From JAEUKH01 sp964447205 (GTDB lineage: Bacteria > Myxococcota_A > Polyangia > Polyangiales > Ga0077539), in assembly GCA_964447205.1 (NCBI GenBank), contig CAYUSB010000016.1, forward strand, positions 1-64,000: a stretch of DNA of 64,000 nt, given 5' to 3'. A model generated the notes under the pieces. That model had not been told where the DNA came from. It searched no databases and saw only the letters and a program-made list of their open reading frames with translations. Numbering within the stretch: the stretch's first letter is position 1; every line of letters starts with the position of its first letter. Below are positions 10,301 to 18,391 of this stretch, one piece after another. A program made the position numbers and the translations under genes.

Positions 10301-10626
10301 TCCGGGCGGCGGGCTTCCGCATCGCCCTCGACGACCTCGGGGAGGGCTACGCGGGCCTGTCCTGGCTCGTGCGCCTCATGCCCGACGTGGCCAAGCTCGA
10401 CATGTCCCTCGTGCGCGACATCCACGGGTCGCGCATCAAACGTGAGCTGGTGGCGTCGCTGGTCAACGTGTGCCGCCGGGCCGGGGCCGTCGTCGTGGCC
10501 GAGGGGGTGGAGTGCGAGGCCGAGGCCCAGCAGCTCCTCGACCTCGGGTGTCACCTGCTCCAGGGGTACTACTTCGCGCGGCCCGGGGCCCCGTTTCCGA
10601 CCCCGAGGCTGTGGCGGAGCGTGTGA
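7399..10626 (+). CDS. hybrid signalling protein REC-PAS-histidine kinase-like-REC-REC-EAL
   Basis: Predicted cytoplasmic sensor with a C-terminal c-di-GMP phosphodiesterase domain (1075 residues). REC1 (about 43-160) has VEDE and the acceptor Asp but lacks the conserved Lys (LFTPF). A PAS domain spans about 168-290. In the dimerisation helix the usual AHDFNN is VREFGD, so the phosphoacceptor His is Arg309. The ATPase domain keeps its N box (LNLLTNARDAM), DEGVGMD and an altered G2 box. REC2 (about 535-655) is complete. REC3 (about 695-810) lacks the acidic pair and Lys. The EAL domain (about 840-1070) keeps E866-A-L, FVNLHP, YEVTE, DDLGEGYAG, KLD, AEGVE and LLQGYYFARP, so c-di-GMP hydrolysis is likely. 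Convergent with a GGDEF gene 25 bases away. Confidence 0.92.
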   Translation: MNSVENRRSMSAPVLEDAPSPGSVLAGEGGSLPLGGPAGSRRRVLIVEDEAPIARDLARSVARLGFDVVGVVDHLDGALDLCRVQQPDLVLVDRFLHGTEDGVEVGRALTQVCDVPVVVLMADADPETAGRAVSVGPYGCLFTPFDDQTLSASIAVALERHAAELCARHMRAAVDATSVGVTLVERGAPPRFVYVNGAFVAMSGRDRADCLRRSPCFLAADQDDEAVLRLRHALELGTAAEETVRIRRGDDESLRWLSVRMSPVLERVGAVTHMLMFYQDVTRSRDSELVSEVSQRMALMGQMTAEIVREFGDTLCAMTVQTQLAMEGMDPGPRRRDLEGVLDAAQRGAAIARKLVDFSRRPDAAGRGVSVAAALVALRPMARRLLRTHHTLTYQVDAAPMIARMDAHSFEQVMLNLLTNARDAMPDGGAVVVTATASGPDLAPGFVRVVVRDEGVGMDAATQRRAFEALFSTKAEGSAAGVGLPISRMLVERHGGRITLQSEVGVGTVVTVDLPVSALAESEVEAEDEAVPEGDAGGAYCLLVEDDPAVRQACQRALGQVGFRVMALAHRGALMRALERVAHEVGLVVGDLSGEGEGLPGALGRLRRVAPTVPVLATMGLGAAQGELADPDLALLWKPFSMNSLVRRALDLLRTASGASPFVTLRPPVAPVEPAPARRWPVARLPAAPLSQTPVLLVAAEGPLLTGMRAALEAAGVAAFSVCTASEAHAALLLHPTVVVVDLDLPDGGAEDLIAALRASSPRLQLLAVAANPSMELVRRAIQHRILGLLPSPPSDALLVQEVQRALTEAQVAGLRQQLLLTKGGVAMPVDDAGLMSQYLDEALAGLFMLYQPLVRALDGSVYAYEALMRSRSVHLPGPLQMLAAAEALGRMPELGRAVRACVAETLYDSPDCDASVFVNLHPLELTIEGLLGPDDPLLPFATRVVYEVTERAQLDASPGLSPTLAALRAAGFRIALDDLGEGYAGLSWLVRLMPDVAKLDMSLVRDIHGSRIKRELVASLVNVCRRAGAVVVAEGVECEAEAQQLLDLGCHLLQGYYFARPGAPFPTPRLWRSV

Positions 10627-10651
10627 GGGGCGGTCGGTCCCGCCGGGGCGG

Positions 10652-11578
10652 TCAGCCGAGGGTGCTCTCGTTGCTCCTGAGGTTGTCGGCGAGAGTGACG
10701 AGGTTGCGGCCGTTGCGCTTCGAGGCGTAGAGGGCCGCGTCGGCGGCGGCGAGGAGGGCCAGGGGCGAGACCTGGGGGGAGGACAGGGCTACCCCGAGGC
10801 TGACGGTGACGGCCAGGGGCGGGGCTCCGAGGCCCGGGTTGAAGGGCGCTTCGGCCACGGCGAGGCGCAGTCGCTCGGCGACCTGACCGGCCACGAGGAT
10901 GGACGCCACCGGGCACAGGACCACAAACTCTTCGCCGCCGAAGCGGGCCAGGACGTCGTCGCGGCGAAGGGCGTGGGTCCATCGTCGGGCGCACTCCTTG
11001 AGGACGATGTCGCCGACGAGGTGGCCGTGGGTGTCGTTGACGCGCTTGAAGTGGTCGATGTCGAGGAGGATGGCCGCCAGGGGGATGGTGAGGGACGTGG
11101 CGGTGGTGAGGCTGCGCTGGAGGAAGGCGTCGAAGTAGGCGCGGTTGTAGGTCCCGGTGAGGGCGTCGCGCTGCATCGAGGTCAGCATCCGGGCCTGGTA
11201 CTCGGCGTCGACGTCGTCGACCACCCCGAACTTCAGGAGCACGTTGTTGCCCACCTGGATCTTGTCGCCCTCGGCGAGGACGGCCCGCGAGACGGTCTGG
11301 CCGTTGTGCTGGGTGCCGTTGCGGGAGCCGAGGTCGATCAGGACGAAATCCATGCCATCCCGCTCGATGCGGCAGTGGGACCGCGAGACGCTCGCGTCCT
11401 CGAGGCGTACGTCGGCGGCCTGGCCCCGCCCGAGCACCGCCGTCGCCCCCAGCAAGAACATCGTGCCCGGCGTGGGCCCCGCCAGCATGATGAGACAGGC
11501 CTGGCGGCGGCTCAGCCCGGAGGGGCGCAGGACGCGCATCGTGCCGATCTGCGTGGGTTCGTCGTCGTCGAAGACCAT
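10652..11578 (-). CDS. FHA-GGDEF diguanylate cyclase
   Basis: ATG 11578 gives 308 residues. The longer upstream frame is non-native in composition. An FHA phosphothreonine-binding domain (about residues 28-118) shows the core LGRG, SVSRSHC and GSRNGT. A GGDEF domain follows (about 130-300) with the active-site loop GGEEF at 214-218, the metal-binding LLDIDHFKRVND, and an intact RxxD inhibitory site (Arg205-Asp208) five residues before the loop. So it should make c-di-GMP from two GTP and be product-inhibited. The FHA domain suggests activation or localisation by a Ser/Thr kinase; two kinases are encoded elsewhere in the window. It faces the EAL protein tail to tail. Confidence 0.95.
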   Translation of the reverse strand: MVFDDDEPTQIGTMRVLRPSGLSRRQACLIMLAGPTPGTMFLLGATAVLGRGQAADVRLEDASVSRSHCRIERDGMDFVLIDLGSRNGTQHNGQTVSRAVLAEGDKIQVGNNVLLKFGVVDDVDAEYQARMLTSMQRDALTGTYNRAYFDAFLQRSLTTATSLTIPLAAILLDIDHFKRVNDTHGHLVGDIVLKECARRWTHALRRDDVLARFGGEEFVVLCPVASILVAGQVAERLRLAVAEAPFNPGLGAPPLAVTVSLGVALSSPQVSPLALLAAADAALYASKRNGRNLVTLADNLRSNESTLG

Positions 11579-11679
11579 GGTCGGCCGGGACCCTACCGCA
11601 ACAGGGACCGGGGAGGAATGGGCACCGTGGAGACCGTGCCGCGGAGGTACGATCCGCGCCCCTGCGATCGGGACGCGTC

Positions 11680-12879
11680 TCAGGGCGTCGGGGCCTCGGG
11701 GGGGGCGGGCAGGTCGAGGGGTTGGGCGAGGGCGAAGGCCACCACGTCGGCGATCCGGGCGGGGTCGATCCCGCGCCAGAAGATCCACCAGGGCGGGGCC
11801 TTGAGGAGTCCCTCGGCGAGCTTGGTGTACCACTCGTTGATGGGGTTGGCCGACCGGGCCCTCCAGGCGAGGGCAGGGTGAACGTCGCGCAGGGTGTCCC
11901 ACAGGTCGCGGGCGATGCCCTCTCCACGGGCCTCGGGGTCGGTGGCGAACTTGGTGAGGTAGTGCCCGAAGGGAGCCTCGGCCACGATGGCGCAGCCGCG
12001 GTAGTGCTCCTCCAGGTAGATGGCCTGGACGGGGCGCTCGAAGAAGGCGGGCTGGGGGCTGCGGCCGAAGCTGCCGGCGATGAGGGCCGCGAGGCGGTCG
12101 CGGTCGAGGTCGTCGTAGCGGTCGAAGCGCAGGATCCGGGCTCCGCGGCGCAGGAGGGTCCCGGCTCCCTTCACGGTGAAGAGCTCGCGCAGGAGGTTGA
12201 GGGGCGAGGTGATGGTCACCAGGAGCTTGTGCGGGGAGGCCGCGATGAGGCGGGCCCCCTGGGTGAGCATCACCCGCTCCTTGCGGCTGAGGGTGCGGCC
12301 GCTGAGGAGGGCGGGCAGGTCGGTCCCGACGTTGACCAGGGGGATGAGCACGTCGCCCTGACGCAGGCCTCCCGGGCGGTGCAGAAAGAGCAGGCGGGGG
12401 ACGCCCAGGGCGGCGAGGAGGGCAGAGAGGAGATCAAACCGGCCCACCAGGGTCGAGCCCTGGGCGGGTCCCAGGGGCACGACGGGGAGGACCCCGCGGC
12501 GGCACAGGGCCGTGATCCAGGGGGCCAGGGCGGCGGGGTCGGTCGAGGGGGGCAGGGCGGCCGGAACCCCGAGGTCGCCCAGGCGGCGGGTGAGGCGGGC
12601 CCCGAGCTCGGACGCGTCGGCGGGCTCGAAGAGGCCGAGGGTGACCACGGGGATGAGCCCCAGGTCGGCCAGGAACTTCAGGTGCAGGGCCACCACGTCC
12701 AGGGCGTGGCGGGCCACGTTGGCGTCGATGGACAGGGCCGCGAAGCGCTCGCGGGCCGCGCTCCGGAAGAGACGAACATAAAAATCCGACTCCTCTTTAC
12801 GCCCCACGCTCTCCAGGAAGCGCAGCACGACCTCGGCCTCATCGGGCACCGGCGCCGAGGCGCTCGCAGTCTCTGTCAT
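11680..12879 (-). CDS. N-acetylglutamate synthase (degenerate amino-acid-kinase domain + NAT domain)
   Basis: 399 residues from ATG 12879. The C-terminal part (about 255-399) matches the NAT (DUF619-type) acetyltransferase domain of vertebrate-like and Xanthomonas-type N-acetylglutamate synthases: FTVKGAGTLLRRG, AIYLEEHYRGCAIV, YLTKFATDPEARGEGIARDLW, RSANPINEWY. The N-terminal part has the size and fold pattern of the amino-acid kinase domain, but I see no glycine-rich kinase loop, so kinase activity (ArgB-like) seems unlikely. Expected reaction: acetyl-CoA + L-glutamate to N-acetyl-L-glutamate, the first step of arginine synthesis. The kinase-like domain may serve as the arginine-sensing part. 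It lies divergent to uvrB, with 87 bases between starts. Confidence 0.85.
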   Translation of the reverse strand: MTETASASAPVPDEAEVVLRFLESVGRKEESDFYVRLFRSAARERFAALSIDANVARHALDVVALHLKFLADLGLIPVVTLGLFEPADASELGARLTRRLGDLGVPAALPPSTDPAALAPWITALCRRGVLPVVPLGPAQGSTLVGRFDLLSALLAALGVPRLLFLHRPGGLRQGDVLIPLVNVGTDLPALLSGRTLSRKERVMLTQGARLIAASPHKLLVTITSPLNLLRELFTVKGAGTLLRRGARILRFDRYDDLDRDRLAALIAGSFGRSPQPAFFERPVQAIYLEEHYRGCAIVAEAPFGHYLTKFATDPEARGEGIARDLWDTLRDVHPALAWRARSANPINEWYTKLAEGLLKAPPWWIFWRGIDPARIADVVAFALAQPLDLPAPPEAPTP

Positions 12880-12966
12880 CGCGGCCCGAGGGTAGCCGAT
12901 GCGCGGGGCCCGCGCAGGCACTTGACGGGGGGGAAGAATGGTCGCACTCCGAGGGGCAATATCCCG

Positions 12967-15150
12967 ATGTCCCACTTCCAGCTTGTGACCGAGTTTTCGC
13001 CCCGGGGTGACCAGCCTGCGGCCATCGAGAAGATCGTCAAGGGGCTCCGGGAGGGCAAGCGGCACCAGACCCTGCTCGGGGTCACCGGGTCGGGCAAGAC
13101 CTTCACCGCGGCCTCGGTGATCGCGGCCACCGACCGCCCGGCCCTGCTCCTGGCCCCCAACAAGACCCTCGCGGCCCAGCTCTACAGCGAGATGCGCTCG
13201 CTCTTCCCGCACAACGCGGTGGAGTACTTCGTCTCGTACTACGACTACTACCAGCCCGAGGCGTACATCCCCGCCAGCGACACCTTCATCGAGAAGGACT
13301 CCCTCATCAACGAGGCCATCGACCGGATGCGCCACTCGGCCACCCGGTCGCTCCTGTCGCGGCGCGACGTGATCATCGTGGCCAGCGTGTCGTGCATCTA
13401 CGGGATCGGCGACCGGGAGTCGTACCAGGGCATGGTGGCCGAGGTCGGGGTCGACGACGAGGTGCCCCGCGACGCCCTCCTGCGGCGCCTCGTGGAGATG
13501 CAGTACGAGCGCAGCGACGGGGATTTCCACCGCGGGACCTTCCGGGTCCGGGGCGACGTGGTGGAGATCTTCCCGAGCTACGAAGAGCACGTGGCGGTGC
13601 GGGTGGCCTTCTTCGGCGACACCGTCGACGACCTGTCCGAGATCGACCCCCTGCGGGGCAAGGTCCTGAAGAAGATCCGACACGTCACCATCTATCCCAA
13701 CTCTCACTACGTCACGCCCAAGCTCAAGCTGTCGAAGGCCATCCGGAGCATCCGCGACGAGCTCGGGGTGCGCCTCCGAGAGCTCGAGGGCATCGCCAAA
13801 CTCGTCGAGCGCGAGCGCCTGGAGCAACGCACCCTCTACGACCTCGAAATGCTCGAGCAGGTCGGCTTCTGCTACGGCATCGAGAACTACTCCCGGCACC
13901 TCTCGGGGCGCGCTCCGGGCGAGCCTCCGCCGACGCTCCTCGACTACTTCCCGCCTGAGTTCTTGATGCTCATTGATGAGAGCCATCAGACGGTGCCCCA
14001 GGTGGGGGCCATGTACCGCGGCGACCGGGCCCGCAAGGAGACCCTGGTGGAGTACGGGTTTCGCCTCCCGAGCGCCCTCGACAACCGCCCCCTGAAGTTT
14101 GACGAGTTCGAGGAGCGGATGGGGCAGGCCTTGTACATCTCGGCCACCCCCGGGGACTACGAGCTGCGCAAGTCCGAGGGGGTCTTCGTCGAGCAGATCA
14201 TTCGCCCGACGGGGCTCATCGACCCCGAGATCGAGGTCCGGCCCGTAGGCAGCCAGGTCGACGACCTGCTCGGCGAGATCCGTCTGCGGGTCGAGCGCGA
14301 CCAGCGGGTGCTCGTGACCACCCTCACCAAGCGCATGGCCGAGGACCTCACGGAGTACTACCTCGACCTGGGGGTGAAGGTTCGGTACCTGCACTCGGAC
14401 GTGGATACGCTGGAGCGGGTGGAGATCCTGCGCGACCTGCGGCGCGGGGAGTTCGATGTCCTGGTGGGGATCAACCTCCTGCGGGAGGGGCTCGACCTGC
14501 CCGAGGTCTCGCTGGTGGCCATCCTCGACGCCGACAAGGAGGGCTTTCTCCGGTCGCCGCGTTCGCTCATTCAGACCATCGGCCGGGCGGCCCGCAACCT
14601 GGAGGGGCGGGTGATCATGTACGCCGACCGGGTGACCGACGCGATGCGCAACGCCATCGACGAGACCTACCGCCGCCGCGACATCCAGAAGGCGTACAAC
14701 ATCGCCCACAACATCACCCCCGCCTCGACCCGTCGGGCCATCACCGACCTCAACCCCGCCGCGGGCACGAGCGACTGGGTCACGGTCTCCAACCGCAAGA
14801 AGGGCCCCCGGGGCGACGAGGCCGTTCCCGAGGACGAGGCCGGTCAGCGGAGCCTGGTCGAGGCCCTCCGGGGCGAGATGCTGGAGGCCGCCGAAGGCCT
14901 GGACTTCGAGCGGGCCGCGGCGTTGCGCGATCAGATCCGCACGCTGGAGACCACCCTCGCGGGCGGCGGGGCGAGCGCCGGGAGCGCGGGCAGTGGTGGT
15001 GGTGGCGGAGGTGGTGGTCGCGGAAAGCGAGCGGCGGCGGAGCCGGAGGTGCCGGCGGTCCCGGGGGTTCCGGTGAAGCGGGAGGGGGAGAAGCTCGACG
15101 CCAAGGCCCGGTTTGCCAAGGCGGGCAAACGCTTCAAGGCCAGCAAGTAG
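12967..15150 (+). CDS. uvrB: excinuclease ABC subunit UvrB
   Basis: DNA-damage recognition helicase subunit of nucleotide excision repair. ATG 12967 starts the characteristic FQLVTEFSPRGDQPAAI. The Walker A GVTGSGKT lies near residue 40 and the damage-probing beta-hairpin region YFVSYYDYYQPEAYIP near 93. The helicase motifs LIDESHQTVPQ (about 336) and QTIGRAARN (about 537) follow, and a UvrB/UvrC-interaction (UVR) motif sits near 635-668. At 727 residues it is about 55 longer than usual. The extra C-terminus is a Gly/Ser-rich linker with eight consecutive Gly, then a Pro/Val segment and a Lys/Arg-rich tail ending KAGKRFKASK. The RNA helicase gene follows on the same strand after 38 bases. Confidence 0.97.
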   Translation: MSHFQLVTEFSPRGDQPAAIEKIVKGLREGKRHQTLLGVTGSGKTFTAASVIAATDRPALLLAPNKTLAAQLYSEMRSLFPHNAVEYFVSYYDYYQPEAYIPASDTFIEKDSLINEAIDRMRHSATRSLLSRRDVIIVASVSCIYGIGDRESYQGMVAEVGVDDEVPRDALLRRLVEMQYERSDGDFHRGTFRVRGDVVEIFPSYEEHVAVRVAFFGDTVDDLSEIDPLRGKVLKKIRHVTIYPNSHYVTPKLKLSKAIRSIRDELGVRLRELEGIAKLVERERLEQRTLYDLEMLEQVGFCYGIENYSRHLSGRAPGEPPPTLLDYFPPEFLMLIDESHQTVPQVGAMYRGDRARKETLVEYGFRLPSALDNRPLKFDEFEERMGQALYISATPGDYELRKSEGVFVEQIIRPTGLIDPEIEVRPVGSQVDDLLGEIRLRVERDQRVLVTTLTKRMAEDLTEYYLDLGVKVRYLHSDVDTLERVEILRDLRRGEFDVLVGINLLREGLDLPEVSLVAILDADKEGFLRSPRSLIQTIGRAARNLEGRVIMYADRVTDAMRNAIDETYRRRDIQKAYNIAHNITPASTRRAITDLNPAAGTSDWVTVSNRKKGPRGDEAVPEDEAGQRSLVEALRGEMLEAAEGLDFERAAALRDQIRTLETTLAGGGASAGSAGSGGGGGGGGRGKRAAAEPEVPAVPGVPVKREGEKLDAKARFAKAGKRFKASK

Positions 15151-15188
15151 CGCCGACGGGGCCTACGGGCGCCGGAGGGCCCCGCACG

Positions 15189-17507
15189 ATGGACGCCACC
15201 AAGGTCACGGCCCTCCTCGGGCCCACCAACACCGGCAAGACCCACCGGGCCATCGAGCGGATGCTCGACTTCCCCACGGGCATGATCGGCCTGCCCCTGC
15301 GGCTCCTCGCCCGGGAGGTGTACGACCGGCTCACGGCCCGGCTCGGCGAGGCCCGGGTGGCCCTCGTCACGGGCGAAGAGAAGCGGGTTCCGCGTCGGTC
15401 CGACTACTGGGTGTGCACCACCGAGGCCATGCCCGTGGAGCGCGAGGTGGACTTCCTCGCCGTGGACGAGGTTCAGCTCGCGGGGCACCCCCAGCGGGGG
15501 CATGTGTTTACCGACCGCATCCTGCGGGCCCGGGGGCGAAAGGAGACGTGGTTTCTCGGCAGCGAGGCGGCTCGCGGCGTGTTGGAGATGCTCGCCCCGG
15601 CCGCCCAGGTGGTGTCACACCCGCGCCTTTCGCGCCTGCGGTACGCGGGACCGAGCAAACTCGCCCGGGTGCCGCCCCGGAGCGCCGTGGTGGCCTTCTC
15701 GCTCGACCAGGTCTACGCGGTGGCTGAGCGCCTGCGGGCCGTCAAGGGCGGGGCCGCTGTCGTCCTCGGAGCCCTGTCGCCGCGGGCCCGCAACGCCCAG
15801 GTGGCGATGTACCAGGCCGGGGAGGTCGACTACCTCGTGGCCACCGACGCCATCGGGATGGGACTCAACCTCGACCTGCGCCATGTGGCATTCGCCTCCC
15901 TGCGGAAGTACGACGGCCGGGACATCCGCCCCCTCGACGTGTCCGAGCTGTCGCAGATCGCAGGCCGGGCCGGCCGCTGGATCCACGACGGAACCTTCGG
16001 CACCGTTCACCCCGAGGTTCTGGCCCCCGACCTCGCCGAGGCCGTCGAGCACCACCGGATCACCCCCCTCACGAGGGTGTGGTGGCGCCCCGATGACCTC
16101 GACTTCTCCTCCGTCGACGACCTCCTCGTGAGCCTGCAACGGCCGTCGATGCGGCGGGGCCTCCAGCGTGTTCTTGATGCGGACGACACCCGGGCCCTGG
16201 CGGCTCTGTCCGAGCGCCCCGAGATCCGTGCTCGGGCCCGCGGGGCGGAGCGGGTGGCCCTCCTGTGGGAGGTCTGCTCGATCCCGGACTACCGCAAGCT
16301 CCTGTGGGAGATGCACGCGGACTTCCTGGCCGAGGTGTTTCTGGCCCTCACCGAGGGAACGGGGCGCCTCGGGGAGTCCTGGCTCGGCCCACGTCTCGGT
16401 CCGCTTGACGAGACCGACGGGGACGTCGACGACCTCGTGGCCCGCATCGCATCCGTGCGGGGTTACGCGTACATCGCCCACCAGGGCCGCTGGGTCGACC
16501 AGCCCGAACGCTGGCAGGACACGACCCGGTCCCTCGAAGACCGGCTCTCGGACGCCCTGCACGCCCGGCTCGTTCTGCGCTTCGTCGACCAGCCCTCCAT
16601 GGGCCGGGGGGGGAGCGTCCAGGCTGCCAAACGGCCGCGTACGGGGGCTGGGCAGGCTGACCGCGGAGAGGCCCCGGAAGGGCCCGCCCGGGGCCATCCC
16701 TTCGCGGCCCTGGCTCCCCTGCGGGCGACGTTGCGGGCGGCCTCGGGGGAGGGGCCGTCGTTGGCCTCCCTCGATCAGGGGCGATGGGTGGAGGCGGTGG
16801 TGGAGGCCCCGCACGGGCGCTTCGGGCTCGACGGGCGAGGGCGGGTGATCGACCGCGAGGACGGGGTTGTGTTGGGGAGGTTGGAGGCGGGGGCGGGACC
16901 GGGGGGGCCCGGGGTTCGGTTGGTGGGGCTGGAGGAGCTTGGGGCGGGGGCGCGTGATCGGGTGCATCGGCGGCTCCTGGCGTGGACCCGCGACCATGTG
17001 AGCGCCCTGATGGAGCCTGTCCGGGCCCTGGTCCGCGGGGTTGACGACCCCAACCTTCGCGGGCTCGTGTATCAGCTTGAGCAGTCGCTCGGGACGGTTC
17101 CGACGCGGCGGGTTCGAGCGTTGTTGGATGGGCTGGAGGAGGAGACTCTGGCGGGACTGGACGGGGCGGGTCTGGTGCGGGGGGTGCGGGTGACGTGGCA
17201 CCGGGCGTTGATGGCTGCGGAGGCGATGGCGGTTCGGGCCGAGCTCGCGCAGGTGTGGTGCGGGGAGGGGGTGGGGGTGACGCGGGGCGGGCGGGTGAGC
17301 GTGGCCCTGCCGCGGGGGGCCCGGGCCGAGGGGTGGTGGGCCGCGGGCTACGCGGTGTACGCGGGCTGGGCCGTGCGGGCCGACCTGGCTGAGCGGGCGG
17401 TCAACGAGGCCCTCGGGGGGGGCGAGGCCGCGGCCCGGCGCACCCTGGGGTGCCCGGCGGGCGAGGCGATCGCGGTGCTGCAGGCCATGGTGATGGACAC
17501 GCCGTAG
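15189..17507 (+). CDS. SUV3-like RNA helicase (DExH superfamily 2)
   Basis: 772 residues resembling the mitochondrial/alphaproteobacterial SUV3 (SUPV3L1) family of ATP-dependent RNA helicases that feed RNA to degradative nucleases. Motif I is ALLGPTNTGKTHRA near residue 9. Motif II is VDEVQ (DEVQ rather than DExH, as in SUV3). Motif V-like is ATDAIGMGLNLDL and motif VI QIAGRAGRW. The helicase core ends near residue 290, followed by the family's C-terminal helical region, including SIPDYRKL. A further 280-residue Gly/Arg/Val-rich C-terminus from about residue 490 is not typical and is unrecognised. It may form an operon with uvrB. No adjacent nuclease gene is visible. Confidence 0.85.
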   Translation: MDATKVTALLGPTNTGKTHRAIERMLDFPTGMIGLPLRLLAREVYDRLTARLGEARVALVTGEEKRVPRRSDYWVCTTEAMPVEREVDFLAVDEVQLAGHPQRGHVFTDRILRARGRKETWFLGSEAARGVLEMLAPAAQVVSHPRLSRLRYAGPSKLARVPPRSAVVAFSLDQVYAVAERLRAVKGGAAVVLGALSPRARNAQVAMYQAGEVDYLVATDAIGMGLNLDLRHVAFASLRKYDGRDIRPLDVSELSQIAGRAGRWIHDGTFGTVHPEVLAPDLAEAVEHHRITPLTRVWWRPDDLDFSSVDDLLVSLQRPSMRRGLQRVLDADDTRALAALSERPEIRARARGAERVALLWEVCSIPDYRKLLWEMHADFLAEVFLALTEGTGRLGESWLGPRLGPLDETDGDVDDLVARIASVRGYAYIAHQGRWVDQPERWQDTTRSLEDRLSDALHARLVLRFVDQPSMGRGGSVQAAKRPRTGAGQADRGEAPEGPARGHPFAALAPLRATLRAASGEGPSLASLDQGRWVEAVVEAPHGRFGLDGRGRVIDREDGVVLGRLEAGAGPGGPGVRLVGLEELGAGARDRVHRRLLAWTRDHVSALMEPVRALVRGVDDPNLRGLVYQLEQSLGTVPTRRVRALLDGLEEETLAGLDGAGLVRGVRVTWHRALMAAEAMAVRAELAQVWCGEGVGVTRGGRVSVALPRGARAEGWWAAGYAVYAGWAVRADLAERAVNEALGGGEAAARRTLGCPAGEAIAVLQAMVMDTP

Positions 17508-17579
17508 GGGGCTGCGGGGTGGGGCGGTGGTGGGATGGGAGCGGCGTGCGGAGGCGGGCGTGGGGCGGGGGAGGATTGT

Positions 17580-17690
17580 GGGGGACGATCCCCTCTCCCC
17601 TCGCGGTGCGCACGGTACGAGAGCGCCCTCTCCCCCGGGAGAGGGCCAGTGTTGCGACGTACGCATCGCGCGGGGAGAGGGAGGTCCCCC
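17580..17690. repeat. nested palindromic (REP-like) element between convergent genes
   Basis: A 10-bp perfect stem (gccctctccc/gggagagggc, two-base loop, 17625-17646) sits inside an outer imperfect inverted repeat. In that outer repeat gggggac (17580-17586) pairs with gtccccc (17684-17690), and ccctctcccc (17591-17600) with ggggagaggg (17672-17681). The same CCCTCTCCC core forms the ends of the DUF559 element at 40.9-41.4 kb. Located between the stops of two convergent genes, it could act as a bidirectional terminator, or be a non-autonomous (solo) copy of that repeat family. Confidence 0.75.
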
Positions 17691-17728
17691 AACGCCACGC
17701 CGCGATCATCCCGACCCCTGCCTCGAGG

Positions 17729-18391
17729 CTACGGGAGCGAGGCGACGAGCCAGGCGATCGTCTCGGGCGCGCCGTGTTCGTCCCACATCACCCCCGTCAC
17801 TGTGTTGCCCTCGATCTCGAAGGGCTCGTCGCCGCGGGTGACGGCGATGAGGGCCTCCCGAACCTCGGCCGAGGCCAGCCAGACCCGGGTCGCGTCGGGC
17901 GTCGTCGTCTGGATGTAGACCTTGTCGTCGAAGGCCGCATCGCGCACCTGAAGCTCGCGCGAAAAGACCTTCTTCAGCTTCGTCACGAAGCCCTCCGCGC
18001 CAAAGGTCCCCTGCACCGACGGGGCGACCGGCAAGGTCCACACCTCACGAACCCCCGTACGATCGCTGACCGTGACCCCGCCGACCGACGACTGCGACGA
18101 CAGGGCCGCGACCCCCACCCGGGCCCCCCGGGCCTCCAGGGCCTCGTGCGCCGAAGAACGAACCGCGCTCCGCCCCGCCCCGCCCCGCGGAACCGGCCCG
18201 TTCAGCGCGTTCCGGACCTCGTTCGACAACCCCGCAGCGCCGCGCGCCGCCTCCACGGTGGCCTGCATCTGCGCGACGTCCCGCGCGATCTCGCCGCGTG
18301 CGCAGGGGTCACAAATGAGCCCGGTCTCCCCGTAGCTCGCCGTCGACTCGTCCCACGACCGCCCACACGCTGTGCATTGAATCGTCCCCAT
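17729..18391 (-). CDS. zinc-ribbon hypothetical protein
   Basis: ATG 18391 opens on MGTIQCTACGRSW; with a second CxxC 20 residues later (ICDPC) this forms a Cys4 zinc ribbon at residues 6-30. A helical, Ala-rich linker (about 35-70) leads to a C-terminal domain of about 110 residues (VREVWTLPVAPSVQGTF to the end) that I do not recognise. There is no signal peptide or membrane segment, so it is probably cytoplasmic. It is divergent from the 858-residue lipoprotein gene and convergent with the helicase gene across the palindromic element. No function assigned. Confidence 0.75.
   Translation of the reverse strand: MGTIQCTACGRSWDESTASYGETGLICDPCARGEIARDVAQMQATVEAARGAAGLSNEVRNALNGPVPRGGAGRSAVRSSAHEALEARGARVGVAALSSQSSVGGVTVSDRTGVREVWTLPVAPSVQGTFGAEGFVTKLKKVFSRELQVRDAAFDDKVYIQTTTPDATRVWLASAEVREALIAVTRGDEPFEIEGNTVTGVMWDEHGAPETIAWLVASLP

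Noticed and set aside
11579..11902. N-terminal extension of the FHA-GGDEF frame
   Set aside because: Arg/Pro-rich composition antisense to the acetylglutamate synthase gene; ATG 11578 starts a clean protein.
12922..12950. TTGACG upstream of uvrB as a -35 box
   Set aside because: No TATAAT-like hexamer 16-18 bases downstream.
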